Of a stretch of 64,000 nt of DNA, positions 1-10,989 are shown piece by piece. Origin of the DNA: Lunularia cruciata (lineage: Eukaryota; Streptophyta; Marchantiopsida; Lunulariales; Lunulariaceae); the NCBI GenBank assembly GCA_948567375.1, contig CAOYZS010000005.1, positions 868,001 through 932,000 of the forward strand, in the 5' to 3' direction. A model generated the notes under the pieces. The model saw nothing but the letters and a program-made list of their open reading frames with translations, was not told where the DNA came from and ran no database searches. Position 1 is the stretch's first letter. The number at the start of each line of letters is the position of its first letter. The translations under genes were made by a program, and so were the position numbers.

Positions 1-1404
1 TTAGTTCTTCTTGGTTGCATCTTTAATCTCTCAGGTAGAAACACACCCAAAAGAGAGTACAAGGATTGACTTGTAGTCTTGTCACAAGTTACACTCTTAA
101 TCACAAATCCATCAAATCTTTCCAAACAATCTTGATTGTGACGATTCAGTCTCTTCCAAAAATGGCACTTCATTGCACAATGACTTTGCCTTAGAATTAT
201 GTTCCACCCCTCCATTGAAGACACAACTTCCTTGATTGAAATTGCTTCACATCAACTCAACATTGCACTCACAAATGAAAAATACTACCAACACTACAAT
301 TCCTCTCGGATTTGTCAAGGCATTGCTCTGATTGTACTTCACTCAAGATCAAACATACAAAATGAAGATCAAGGCTATGGACTCCAACATCCAACACGCA
401 CTGACTCGCACTTCCAAATTCTCCAAACACTCACAAACACAAACACAAAATTGATACTCGGAATTAAGCTCAAGTGATGAGCACTAAAATCAGCACTTCA
501 CTTTATCTATTCTCAGCTTTATGAGTATTGAACAACAACTTACTATGAATGCCTCCTTTAAATAGGCAAATTCTTTGACAATTATCTAACTTCCTAAACT
601 ACCTACTAAGAATTTTATTAACCTATAGATCCAAAATGACAAACCACCTCTTCATATCTGCCTCTTCAAATCTGAAATCTGTTACTACTCCAATCCAATG
701 TCTACTTCTTCTTCAGCTTTCAATCTTGAAGTAACTTCACATACTACTTTATCCTCAAGTTTACCAACTACCAACTCTTCTACCAATTCTAACACCTCTT
801 CACTCTGATCTGCAATTCCCATCATGGGCAATCTACATGCATCTTCTTCAAACAACCCATTTTTCTCTAATATCTCCAATGTCAACTCCAAAGACATTTG
901 GACTCCTACTTCTTCTATTTTGGGTCTAACTACTATCAATTCCTTTGCTAATTCTTCTATATCCTCATCAAGAATTGTAATTGAAAGCTTGGGTACACTA
1001 TCTACGCCTTCAATTTGTAACCCACTTTCCCCCAATCGCTCATGTAATTGCCTCAAGACACTTATTGTTTGATCTTGAACTTTGGGTTCATTCACTACTA
1101 GTATTTCTCTTCTAATTCTATATTATCTTCAATCAGAACTGAAATTGAAGTCATGTGTATCCTAAATATCTTCTTTCTCTACTCTAACTTCCTCTAATGC
1201 CTCTTGCAAGACTCCTGAAGTCACCTTCACTACACCCCGAGGTCCGACTACCTCGGACATAGTCACCTTCATCCTAAAGCAAAGAAGCTTCTAACCCAAA
1301 GCCATAGAGAACCAAAGTACTATGAACCCAAAGACACTCAACTACTTTATACATCTACTCCTGAAACTACAAATACTTGTAATATACTTGTAATTTCTAT
1401 AATT
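1..1404 (-). mobile_element. Short-type LTR fragment of family 1, cut at both ends
   Basis: Reading on the minus strand, this is the 3' part of an LTR. It holds the end of the U3 reading frame, a TATTTAAAG-type box at about 557-566 and the R-U5 sequence, which runs out of the window at position 1. It aligns by eye with the minus-strand solo LTR at 34923-36786, including the CGAGGTCCGAC stretch, so I place it in the short LTR type. At about 1404 it meets a plus-strand LTR fragment without any LTR terminus, so the junction is a rearrangement and not a clean insertion edge. Confidence 0.8.
685..1272 (-). pseudogene. Short-type U3 protein, coiled-coil domain (decayed)
   Basis: The frame starts at a methionine at 1272 (MKVTMSEVVGPRG...) and ends at the stop at 685. 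A second part in the same frame starts at 1095 (MNEPKVQDQ). Between them a pair of frameshifts and stops breaks the frame, but the intervening sequence still reads as ..MTSISVLIEDNIELEE.. in the next frame. The C-terminus ends ...EVDIGLE. The same order of segments is seen at 35722-36340. The product is charged, helical and heptad-like. No function is known. It differs from the long U3 protein in lacking the WTESDWRLVLG domain. Coding status is supported by conservation between loci, not by an intact frame here. Confidence 0.65.
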
Positions 1405-2728
1405 TCTGTATAAGAAGTCAAGCAAGAGTGAAGGTGAGCCCAAAGTCCAGTCGTTAGTGGACAAAGTGGCTATAGATGAGGAGTTCTATGTGGCAATTGA
1501 TCATATGGAAGGAGGAGATGCCCCACATTTGGAATAACCTATGGTAGAGATGGAGGAAGAGAAAAAAGAAGAACCAAAGATGGTGGTCCAGAATAGAGTG
1601 TGGTCAAAGAGAGGACTATAGACTCCAACTATAGGTCCAAATCAAGTAAAGGATGAAAAAAAAGCTCAAAATAAATGACTTTAAAGGTGAGAAGATCACA
1701 ACTTTGGGGTAAAGCATTGAAGGAGAATTTGCTTGTTAAATCCAAGTAAAAATACCACAAGGACAAGGTAAAAGAGTTCAATGAGGTATAGTATTTGTTG
1801 GTGATCATTTGTCCTTTGTTATTGCAGCTGAAGAAGAAGAAGGAGAAGATACAAAAAGATCATCTAGAGGTGACAAATAAGTTGAAAGTGATGAAGTATC
1901 TCAACAAAGAAGCTCGGGACTTGAAGGAGAAGTTAACCCAAAGAGAAGAAAAAGCCAAAGAACTTTGGGTGGATGTAGTACTTTGGAAGAAGAATCTTGA
2001 GAACTTGCAAGAGAGTTTTGAAAAGTGCAGGAGAGAGCTTGATTGTCAGGCCAAAGAATTGAAGAATTAGAAGGTAATGTTTGACAAAATGAAGTGAAAA
2101 GTTGGTGAAGCATGCATTGAAGTGATGCACTCAAAAGCCATCATAGCAATAATGGAGCAAGAGCTGGAAAGTTTAAGATCAAGTGCAGAAGAGAAAGATC
2201 AAGCATGGCAAAGAGAGTTGACAAGTAGAAATCAAGAGGAGGAAAGATTGTGAGGTCTAGTAAGAAATGCAAAAGGCCGAATTGCTTAGTATGCAAAGGA
2301 GAAGAAGATGTTGATGGTTGAGTACAAAGACAAAATGCAGATGTATCATGAAGATTTGAAGGTGGAGAGAACTTGTGGGTATACATCAGAAGTGGTAGGA
2401 GAGATCCTTGGGAGGATGAAGGCAATGTTGAGTACAGAATAGAAGTAAAGTTGGAGGAAGCTAGACTGCATGAGTTAAAGTTGTTGGTGCAAGAGATAAG
2501 GAAGAGAAAGGTGAAGGATACTAAACTGAATAATCTGTTGATTCACTTGAGAGAGAGGATAGATAGGAAGATATTAGAAGTAGGAGACAAAGTGAGTCTC
2601 AAGTTAGGTTTAGTTAGATCAGAATTAGAATAAACTTTGGAGTGTTGTGGAGGTAGAAGCTAAATGCAAAGTAGCAGAGGTAGGAGTGCAAGTGTCTTTT
2701 GGTGAGTTACTTGAAGTCATTGAATATA
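1405..2728 (+). pseudogene. U3 protein, acidic linker and coiled coil (partial)
   Basis: Readable pieces are an acidic segment (SSKSEGEPKVQ), a coiled coil at 1795-2070 rich in Lys and Glu, and the conserved block at about 2445-2633 (EEARLHELKLLVQE ... DRKILEVGDKVSL). The block matches the same segment in the LTRs at 16257-19904 and 42072-45829. Stops interrupt at several places and the C-terminal DIGSE end is deleted. The N-terminal domain is absent. It would be a fragment of the LTR-encoded protein; function unknown. Confidence 0.7.
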
Positions 2729-3163
2729 TAGAGTGTTGGGAGACTGCAAGTCTGAGTGTGTCAGATGTTGGATTATACAACTTTGATGTTCATTTTATGT
2801 GTTTGATCCTAAGTGGATAACAATCAAAGCAATGCCTTGATGAATATTGTAGTGTTGGTAGTATTTTCCATTGGTGGGTGCAACTCTAGATTGATGAAAA
2901 GCAATTTCAATTGGAGAAGTTGTGCCTTCAATGGAGGAGTGGAACACAATTCTGAGGCAAAGTCATTTCATGGTGAAGTAGCCTTCTTTGGGAAGAATTG
3001 AATCATCACAATGTGTCAATTTAGAAATGATTTGAAGAATTGTGATTTTGGGTCTTGTGATTATGACAAGATTGTGATCTAGTGCTTGTTACTCTCTTCT
3101 AAGTGTGGTTTCTACTCAAGAGATTAAAGACGCAACCAAGAAAGAACTATTTGTGGTATTTTA
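1405..3163 (+). repeat. LTR fragment (5' LTR of the element at 1405-6378)
   Basis: It begins inside the acidic linker of the U3 reading frame and runs into U5, ending near the conserved AGAGATTAAAGACGCAACCAAG stretch, roughly 150 bases short of the usual LTR end. A deletion near 2730 joins the U3 frame straight to R/U5 and removes the TATA box. Confidence 0.8.
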
Positions 3164-3166
3164 TTG

Positions 3167-4475
3167 TACAAAGTATGGGGTATGCAGAAAAATATCATTA
3201 TCCATACTTGCCAATGTCATGTGGGATTGGACCTAGAGCATAGGGCAGTCTTCCTCAAGAAAATGGGACCATACCAGCTAATGCACAAAATTTTATTTAA
3301 AATGTGTGAAGATGAAGTACTTTGGAGATGCTTGGAAGCATACAAAGTTGGAGGAGTAATCAAGTCCTTACACTTGGAAGCATCAGATTACATTATGCCC
3401 TAAAGAACACAATAAGAAATTTTTGCAGTGGAGTATTAGTGGCCTACAATGTATAAGGATACTCAAGCCCATATCCAAAGCTGTGATGTTTGTCAAAGAA
3501 CAAGAAAGCCAATGGCTACTTCCCAATAGACTGTGAGGCCAATTTTTCCATTGGCCCATTCAAGAAATTAGGAATTGATTTTGTGGGTCCAATTCAATTG
3601 GTGGCCCAATTCACAAGGAAAGATACATCTTGGCCTACACTGATTATGCTACCAAGATGGTTGAAGCTGAGGCAACTTGGTGTGATGATGCAAAAATTGT
3701 TGCCAAATTTTTCTTTTGAAAAATCATTTCCCAATACAAATGTCCTCTAGAATTGGTTGAACAAGGGACTGATTTTCTGAACCCACCTGTGGAGGTTTTA
3801 ACCAAGTACTTCCAAATCAAACATCAAAAGATGACGCCTTTCAAACCAAATGTGAATGGATTGATGAAAAAGGTGAGTGGTTTTTTATGTAAGATTTTGA
3901 ATTAGGTGATTGTCAATTATGCCTACAACTAGGACACAAATTTACCTATAGCTTTGTGGGCTTACAGAACCACCAAAAAGATTACAACCAAGCTGACTCC
4001 ATTTTCTTAAAATACGGATTGCCTCCCATACTACTAGTTGAATTTGAAGTCCTATCATATTGGATCCTTTGTGAGGAACAATTATTGGAGGAAGAAAGTC
4101 AAGATCTTTGGATCCATCAATTAATGTGGTTAGAAGAGAAAAGAGATGATGCAATGCAAACCACAAAGAAGATACAAGAATAGCAAAAAGTCAAGCATGA
4201 TAAGTAAAATCAAGCCTGTCATTGTCTAGGAGGGAGATTTGGTCTTGTTGTATGACAATTGCCAAATATTTTTTCTAGGCAAGCTGCACTTAAGGTGGAT
4301 GGGGCCATATTATGTACTGCACATTTATGATAATGGCTCAATTCAACTCATGGACCTAGAATGAAACCCATTTTCCACTCAAGTGAATAGGTGGAGGGTA
4401 AAAAAAATATTGGACCATGGACTCGGACTTGTACAAGAAAAGAGAGCCAATGTTTGTGAGGATGCTCACATTTGA
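3167..4475 (+). pseudogene. pol fragment: integrase and C-terminal tail
   Basis: The fragment starts just before the RNase H-integrase linker (LDLEHRAVFLKKMGPYQL) and continues through the zinc-binding region, where CDVCQRTRKPMAT is visible at about 3484. The core follows with GIDFVGPIQ at about 3570. The tail (GKLHLRWMGPYYVLH) ends with EDAHI-like residues at the stop 4473-4475. Several stops and frameshifts make it non-functional. The stop is followed immediately by the polypurine tract, the same order as in the better copies at 51945 and 55844. Integrase would insert the cDNA into host DNA. No chromodomain is visible. Confidence 0.85.
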
Positions 4476-4484
4476 AGGAGGGGA
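4475..4484 (+). other. Polypurine tract
   Basis: A purine run (AAGGAGGGGA) directly after the pol stop and two to three bases before the LTR start. In this family the tract overlaps or abuts the pol stop codon. It would prime plus-strand DNA synthesis. Confidence 0.75.
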
Positions 4485-5155
4485 TATTTGGTACCCACAT
4501 TTTTTGTTTTTTGATGAGTTTATGTAAGAAGTGTATTTTTGAAACCAAATTGCAGCCCAATGAAGAAGAAAAGAGGAGAATTATGTGTTTGGAGTAGACT
4601 TGAAGAAGTAGATTTTGGGTCAAAGAAAGAAGTACTCAGATTGGACTTATAGAGTGATAGACATGAATAAAGGTGACATTGTATTGGGAAGCTCCAAAGA
4701 ATTTGTAACAACTTTTCTTTGGGTCATGCCATTCAAGAAAGAACAATCAAAGAAATGGCTAAGTTGTGAGAAGGATAATTTGAGAGTGACAAGAAACAAA
4801 CATGCAAAATTTATGAATGTTGATTTCAAATCAATTAATGAATGACCGCATCATGGAGCACTATAAAATTAAGACTTTGTCTAGGGAAATCTGAAATGTC
4901 AAGAAGATATCATGTCCTCTTAGTAGTCATCCCAAATGAATGCAAGTCACAGAGCCAAATGAGAGTGTAATTTTCTGAAGACTAGGGGGAGTTTGAATCA
5001 CGTGTCCAAGAGAGGGGAAAGTGTTCTAATAACCTAGAATTAGTGACCATACAATGGCAAAGATGGATGGTAAAAGAGATCCTCACTTACAATGAGAAGT
5101 CTAGCAATTTGGAAGTTACTAGGGCCTGATAAGATGAACTACTATTGGGGCTCTA

Positions 5156-5515
5156 ATGACAATGTTCAAACCCAAGCAAACCATGTACGTGATGATGAAT
5201 AAGGCAGTGTTCTTTCATCAAATGTTCATGGGAGAAAAGGTGAATTGGCCAAAGTGCTTTAACCAACAAATAAGACAAACAATTATTAATTGGAGAATGG
5301 ATATGTCATCCTACTACTTGGTGATGAAGGTGATGTTGAGTACAAAAGCAGAAGTAATGTTGGAGGAAGCCAGACTACATGAGTTAAAGTTGTTGGTGCA
5401 GGAGATGAGGAAGAGAAAGGTGAAGAACCCTAAACTAAATAATCTGTTGATTTGCTTGAGAAAGAGGGTAGATAGGAAGATGCTAGAAGTAGGAGACCAT
5501 GTGAGTCTTTGTTAG
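5156..5515 (+). pseudogene. U3 protein with in-frame internal deletion
   Basis: A 119-codon open frame reads from the N-terminal domain (FKPKQTMYVMMNKAVFFHQM, then KVNWPKCFNQQIRQ) straight into the coiled coil (MLSTKAEVMLEEARLHELKL ... DRKMLEVGDHVSL). The acidic linker and the first half of the coiled coil are missing. The join near 5326 keeps the frame open. Upstream, N-terminal domain sequence continues to about 4930 with stops. Compared with the 800-codon form it is an internal deletion derivative. Whether it was ever expressed is unknown. Confidence 0.65.
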
Positions 5516-5783
5516 ATTTAGTTAGATCAGAATTAGATAACATTGGATTGGGTTTGTAATAAATTTGAGATCTAAAGAGGCAAGTATGAAAAAGTGCAAT
5601 GTCATTTTGGATCTGTAGGTTGGTAAAGTAGCAATTGAAAGGTTAGGTAACTATCATAATGCTCTACCTATTTAAAGGAAGCATTCACACTAAGAATTTT
5701 ATTTACTACTATTTTTGAAGTTGAGCAAAAGAAAGTGTTGTAACTTCATGCTCGTCATTGTAGCTTAATTCTATGTATCAATC

Positions 5784-5784
<1 letters not shown>

Positions 5785-5832
<48 letters not shown>
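5785..5832. repeat. (TG)24 microsatellite in U5
   Basis: Twenty-four uninterrupted TG units, at a place where other LTR copies have only a few TGTG steps (TGTGTTTGTGAGTG). It arose by expansion within the LTR. Confidence 0.97.
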
Positions 5833-5836
<4 letters not shown>

Positions 5837-6378
5837 TGAGTGTTGGGAGAAATTCAAAGTGTAAGTCTTAGTGTGTTAGATGTTGGATTCTACAACTCTA
5901 ATGTTCATTCTATGTGTTTGATCTTGAGTGGATAGCAATCAAAGCAATACCTTGACAAATCTGTGAGAAATTGTAGTGTTAGTAGTATTTTGCATTGGTG
6001 AGTGCAACTCTAGATTGATGCAAAGCAATTTTGAAGTTGTGCCTTTCATGGGAGAGAATTGTGGAACATAATTCCAAGGTGAAGTCATTTTGTGGTGAAG
6101 TAGCCTTCTTTGGGAAGAATTGAATCATCACAATTAGTGTCAATTTAGAAGAAGTTGAAGACTTTTGATTATGGGTGTTGTGATTTGTGATAAGATTTTG
6201 ATTCAATGCTTGTTACTCTCTTCTGATTGTGGTTTCTACTCAAGAGATTAAAGACACAACCAAGAAGAATTGTTTGTGACATTTTACTTTATATTTGACC
6301 ATTTTTTACTAGTACCTCCATGGGAACAAATTGTTACTTGCTGATTACCTCAAAAGTGATACTTGTTGGGTTGTCACA

Positions 6379-7560
6379 AAGTCCCAATCATCCTCCTCAA
6401 CTACTTCTTTTGCTGACTACTTGAACCCTAGGTTCTCCTTCACTTTCATTGCTTTACTCCTTACTTTGCAAAGTGAGCTCTTCTTCTTCTTCAGAGCCTC
6501 CACAATTAGACTCTGCCTCTCCTTCCAGTTTTGCTCCTAATGATAGGTCCACCACTACCATCTCATGCCTTGAGTTCAGCCTCTAAGTCTTCCTTGTCTA
6601 AACTGGCAATTACATATCATCAAGCCGACTTCTCTTCTCCACCTTTGGAATGGAAATTAACATCATCCTTTTTTTCTTGGTTTAGGCAAAGTTGTCATCT
6701 CCATCTCAAATTACCACCATGTAATTTCTTTTGTCTACATCTGCATCTCAATGAAGATCTGAGTGGAAATGCAACACCATACCTTCTTCTCATCTGAGTT
6801 AGAGCAGATTCTACCCTAAATAGAGATGTGCCATTCATGGTGGTATAATGTAATGTGATTAAATATTCATTCTCCAATTCACAATCATCTGCCTCATCTA
6901 TTGGTGGAAACACTTTGCTTGATTCACCTTCTCTCCTAGAAACATATGGTAAAATAAAATCACATGCTACTTCATCACATAGGTGGTTTGCTCTAGCTTT
7001 AGCGTTGCCATTATAGCTACAACAATACTTCACCTTGTTGGATCTTTGTAGGTATCTACCTTGTACCCATTCTAGGTGCAAGGCGCATTGAAGTTATTCT
7101 TTAACTCATTAGTCCCCTCCGCAAAATCACACTTCCAACAGAAGGTGACTCCCATTGCATCTCCTACTTCTCTCTCCAAGATGAGACTCTAAGTTGGAGT
7201 CCATAAAGCTGGATTTCCTCTCTTCTCCTTTGCCTCAAGACCATCTATACACTTACTATTAGCTATTTTAGCCATAAAACCTAGAAAACTCAAGTTCCCA
7301 ATTCCAAGCCAAAAATATGATCCAAAGTTGATTCAAGACTTCAATCTTAGCTACCATATCCAATCTCCAAGTGATGGAGCCTATCTACTGCCTTTGTTGG
7401 CATCATGCACTCTCTACTTCACAATCTCTCACAAATTAACCCTACTACTTGGTTTGTAAGTATAATTCCTTTAGGATAACTCTTCAGAGGAATAAGATAA
7501 CAATCCAGCAGTGCAAAATTTGCTCAACAAAGTCTAGATTTTATACTTCTTTGATTCTTG
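6379..7560 (-). pseudogene. U3 protein, N-terminal domain and acidic linker (decayed)
   Basis: Fragments of the LTR-encoded protein in shifting frames. They include the FLAWNW-like region near 7300, the GYKVDTY segment near 7050, ARANHLCDEVACDFILP near 6970, the FHPDL-like region near 6810, and the Ser/Glu-rich linker near 6400-6540. Many stops and frameshifts are present. The order matches the frame at 16713-19113 in reverse orientation. No function is known. Confidence 0.6.
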
Positions 7561-7911
7561 GTCATTCTTCAGTCAAATGTCAATTGCAACTCACAACTTC
7601 TATATGACTTGTTCTTGTCACTCTAAAATTTATGCTACTTCCAAAGTAGCCATTTTTTATCATTAAACTATCTTGATTGGTTTGGCTTGAGAAAAAGTTG
7701 TTAAAGTTTCTATGGATCAGGTTGATCATTCCAATGCAAAGTATCCTTACTTTGGGTAAACCACCCTTCAAGTCTGATCTGAGTCCTTCTTCCTCTGACA
7801 CAAAGTTATCTCGATCCAAACACATGATTCTTCTCTTTTTTCTTCATTTGGCTTCAATTTGCCTTCAATAATACACTTGAAGCCAAATTGAATTCCACAA
7901 AAAAAAAATTA
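6379..7911 (-). repeat. LTR fragment, U3 half only
   Basis: On the minus strand this runs from near the LTR start (about 7911, degraded to a poly-A/T run) through the N-terminal domain of the U3 frame into the acidic linker. There it is cut by the end of the plus-strand LTR at 6378. At its other edge it lies against the protease region of a second gypsy family. Confidence 0.78.
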
Positions 7912-8470
7912 GCAATGGCATTTGTAATTTCTTCATTACTATTAGTATGCACTAGGTTCCATATTTCAACGCTAAAACTTGGTTTTGCTTCATGATCAAA
8001 GCTTGAGATAGGTTCCATCGGGTACATGAAAAGCATAATGTGAATTGATTTTCTCCCAAATGTTAAAGTACTAGTCTGCCAAGATGTGACCTTATCAGCA
8101 TCCACCAACCATGGGGCTCCCAATAGAAGTGGAAATTGTGCCAGAGTAGGCGTCACTATTATCAAGTAGTCAACCAATAGGGCTTCTTATCAAAGAGTGA
8201 AATGACCATAGACAACACTCCAAGTGGGTGATATCTTCCCCCATCAGCCATTAAGAGGAGGGTGGAAGTCTTCACCATACCCTCCAAGCCCAATGTTTCC
8301 ATCACACCTTTGGTCATTATGTTCACCAAGGATCCTAAGTCAATGTGACAATTTGGGATAACACTCACTTGGATTGTTATCAAAATGTTTTGGTCATGGT
8401 CCTTTGTATAAAACACATGATGGTTGGTTGGAATTTTGTTGACCATAGTACTATGTAGGACTCTTGTAGT
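7912..8470 (-). pseudogene. Aspartic protease region of family 2
   Basis: The minus-strand frame at 8446-8162 contains CHIDLGSLVNIM, a retropepsin active-site motif with the DLG variant common in plant Ty3/gypsy elements. It is followed by a flap-like MADGGRYHPLGVL. The overlapping frame from 8177 continues with PLLLGAPWLVDADKV, the second conserved loop. One frameshift separates the two and stops follow. The enzyme would cleave the gag-pol polyprotein. The sequence is distinct from the family-1 protease (IPIDLGSGVNVM). Confidence 0.78.
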
Positions 8471-8499
8471 TGAAGTCTATGGTGCTTCTATGAGAGTGC

Positions 8500-9145
8500 A
8501 ACCTTATGGGTGAACACTCTTGGCTAGTCAATCCTTGAAGCACAACACGGGCTGTACTATTTGTAGGAAATGTTTTAGCTTCTTTTGCCTTGTAGATGAA
8601 ACTTTATAGAGTTGTTTGATACTAATATTGGCTCTTAGGTTAGCTAGATAAGCAACAGTCTCATAGCCATGTTTTACCAACGTTGGTGTGCTATTTTGCT
8701 AGTGCCAAACATAGGGACTATGGCTCTATACATTTCTAGAGCATGTTGAGGGCTTTCATCCCACATGGCTTCTTCATCCATACCTTCAAAGGAACAACTC
8801 TGAAAAGTAGAGTTGCTATTTGGATCAAGTACTACATGAATATGGGCATGGGTTGTGTGGAACAAATTTGCCTTTGTGATAGCATCTTTGGCATTTGCTC
8901 TTGTGTTATACATGCAAGAAAACTATCCTCAATCATGATGAAATGCTCATTCTTATTAGGGCCACCATTATTGTGTGGTTCATTCTATGTGCGTGCTTCC
9001 TTGGCTTGAGTAATAAAGTTCTAGAATTCTTGGCATTCTGCTATGGTATGGGCTCTAGAGAAAAATGTGCAATGGGCTATCTTGTTGGGACATTGGTTTG
9101 TATATTGATTCTCAAAGGTGATAGTGCATTTTGGGCCAAGAGGTT
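8500..9145 (-). pseudogene. Family-2 gag C-terminal part and gag-protease linker
   Basis: Minus-strand translation gives a knuckle-like segment near 9085-9040 (HCTFFSRAHTIAEC, second Cys replaced by Phe), followed by a polar linker and the frame 8913-8674 (MYNTRANAKDAITKANLF). It is interrupted by stops. At 9145 it is cut by the solo LTR, and the rest of gag resumes at 10990. Confidence 0.6.
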
Positions 9146-10984
9146 TGTGACAATCCAACAAGTATCACTTTTGTGGTAATCAAGTAAATATGGTTTGTTC
9201 CCGTACAGATACAAGTCAAAAATGGTCAAAGGCAAAGCAACCAATAACAATTCAATTCTTCTTGAGTTTATCTTTAGTCTCTTAGGTAAAAACCACATCC
9301 AGAACAAAGTAACAAGCACTGACTTGCAGTCTCATCAAAAATTACACATCATAATCACAACTCAATCAAATCTTTCCAAACAATCTTGATTGTGATAATT
9401 CAAATTCTCCCAAAGATGGCTATTTCATCACAAAAAATCTCACCTCAGAATTGTGTTCCACCCCACCATTGATAGCACAACTTCCTTAATTGAAATTGCT
9501 TCACACCAAACTCACACTGCACTCACAAATGCACAACACTACCAACACTACAATTCCTCTCAGATCTATCAAGGCATTGCTTCAATTGCACTTCAATCAA
9601 GATCAAACACACAAAATGAAGATCAAGGCTGCGGAATCCAACATCCAACAAGCTCACTAACTTGCACTTTGAACTTCTCCAATCACAAACACAAACTTGA
9701 TACTTGAAATTAAGCTTAAGCAATGAGCATTAATCTTAGCACCTTGCTTTGTCTATCTTCAAAAATTATGAATATTGAACAACACAACACTACAAATGAC
9801 TCCTTTAAATAGGTAGAACATTAATAGTTAACTAACTAATATACTATCCTACAACAACTCTACTAACCTGTAGATCCAAAATTGATAATGCACCTCTTCA
9901 AATCTCAAATCTATTACTACTCCAATCCAATGTCAACCTCATCTTTGGCTTCTAAACCTGATGTTCTTTCAAGAATTTCCCCTTCTTTGGGTCTATCTTC
10001 TTCTACTCATGCCTTCACTATTTGTACTACTTCTTCACTTTGAAATACAATTTCACTCTTGGGTCACCTTTCTATCTCTTTTTATCTTCTGACCCAATCT
10101 CATTCTCTAATGTCTCAGATAATTGATCCAAAGATACCTACAACTTTAGACTTTTTATCTTCCTTCACACTACTCCTAATTCTCTCTAACTCTAAATTTA
10201 CTAAGTTTCATTTGAGACTTACATTGTTTCCTACCTCAATCATCTTCCAATCTACTCGATCTCTCAAGCAAATCAACAATTTACTCAACTCAATGTCTTT
10301 CATTGGTCTTCCTTCACATTTTCTACACTTTGGTCAATTCACTATGGCTATTTTCTCTTCTAATTCTATCCTATCTTCAATCAAGACTAAAATTGAAGTC
10401 ATGGGTATCCTAACACTATATTCTTTCCCTACTCCAAGTTCCTTAGATGACTCTAGGAAGATCTCAAAGTCAATTGTATCCAATGTCTGCCTACCTCGGA
10501 TTGGGTCACCTTCATCTTGAGGTAAAGGCTCTTGACCCGAAGTTGTGTAAACCTGAAGTCATATAAGTCCAAAGTTGTATATACCTGAAGAGCCCAACCC
10601 GAAGTCACTCAACTACTCCATACATCTACTACAAAAACTTTAAAGGCTTGTAACTTCGGCTATAAACCTCAAAACTTTGTGATTTTGGTGGCAACAAAAA
10701 GCCCTGAAGAAGACGCTTCCAACAAGATAGCATGCACAATTTGGACATGTGATCACTAAGATACAGCCCCCACAATAATCCTTACCTGCAACATCCATTT
10801 TGATACAAAGTACCCCTCCTTTGAGTCCAATCCAAGTTCTTCTTTCTCTGACACGAAGTTGACTTCCTTGTGTTGGATCAAAACACAAGCTTCTTCTCAT
10901 TTCTTCTCCATATGGGTTCAATTTGGTTTTAGTAATGTACTTCTTCTTTAAAACTTGTCCAAAATGAAAAATGTGGGTACCACA
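9146..10984 (-). repeat. Solo LTR of family 1 with AGGTT target duplication
   Basis: Minus-strand start TGTGGTACCCACA (complement ending at 10984) and end GGATTGTCACA (complement starting at 9146), 1839 bases. It is flanked by AGGTT at 9141-9145 and again at 10985-10989, a perfect 5-base target duplication. Family-2 gag sequence lies on both sides. This fixes both LTR ends independently of internal element sequence and shows that the U3 coding region lies inside the LTR. It lacks the N-terminal domain of the long U3 protein. Confidence 0.93.
9917..10507 (-). pseudogene. U3 protein of the solo LTR, coiled-coil part
   Basis: On the minus strand a start-like MKVTQSEV lies at about 10520. It is followed by coiled-coil sequence including RVDWKMIEVGNNVSLK (near 10260) and a C-terminus AKDEVDIGLE ending at the stop near 9917. 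Frameshifts and stops break it. The start peptide resembles those of the short-type LTRs at 1-1404 and 34923-36786, whereas the coiled-coil block matches the long type, so this copy is intermediate. Function unknown. Confidence 0.6.
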
Positions 10985-10989
10985 AGGTT

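Larger units (their letters stand above)
1405..6378 (+). mobile_element. Family-1 Ty3/gypsy element, gutted
   Basis: From left to right this unit has a 5' LTR fragment (1405-3163), the 3' end of pol (3167-4475), a polypurine tract and a 3' LTR complete at both ends (4487-6378). The PBS, gag, protease, reverse transcriptase and most of RNase H are missing. The LTR joins pol directly at about 3165. It is flanked by minus-strand LTR pieces on both sides, and I found no target duplication. Confidence 0.8.
4487..6378 (+). repeat. 3' LTR with internal deletion (1.9 kb)
   Basis: The start TTTGGTACCCACATTTTTTG is a mutated TGTGG start, and the end is GGGTTGTCACA at 6378. Only about half the length of the full LTR at 16257-19904 is present. 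A deletion inside the U3 frame, near 5326, joins the N-terminal domain to the coiled coil. A TATA box (CTATTTAAAG) lies at 5668-5677 and a TG microsatellite at 5785-5832. Confidence 0.88.

Noticed and set aside
199-477. Repeated short frame MFHPSIEDTTS... found in many LTRs (199, 9453, 21637, 53640, 62296, 63467)
   Set aside because: It lies in R-U5, antisense to the LTR transcript. It recurs because U5 recurs, its length and C-terminus vary, and substitutions do not favour third positions by eye.
8743-9179. Two overlapping plus-strand frames with membrane-like segments
   Set aside because: Antisense to family-2 gag and protease, which have recognisable motifs on the minus strand.
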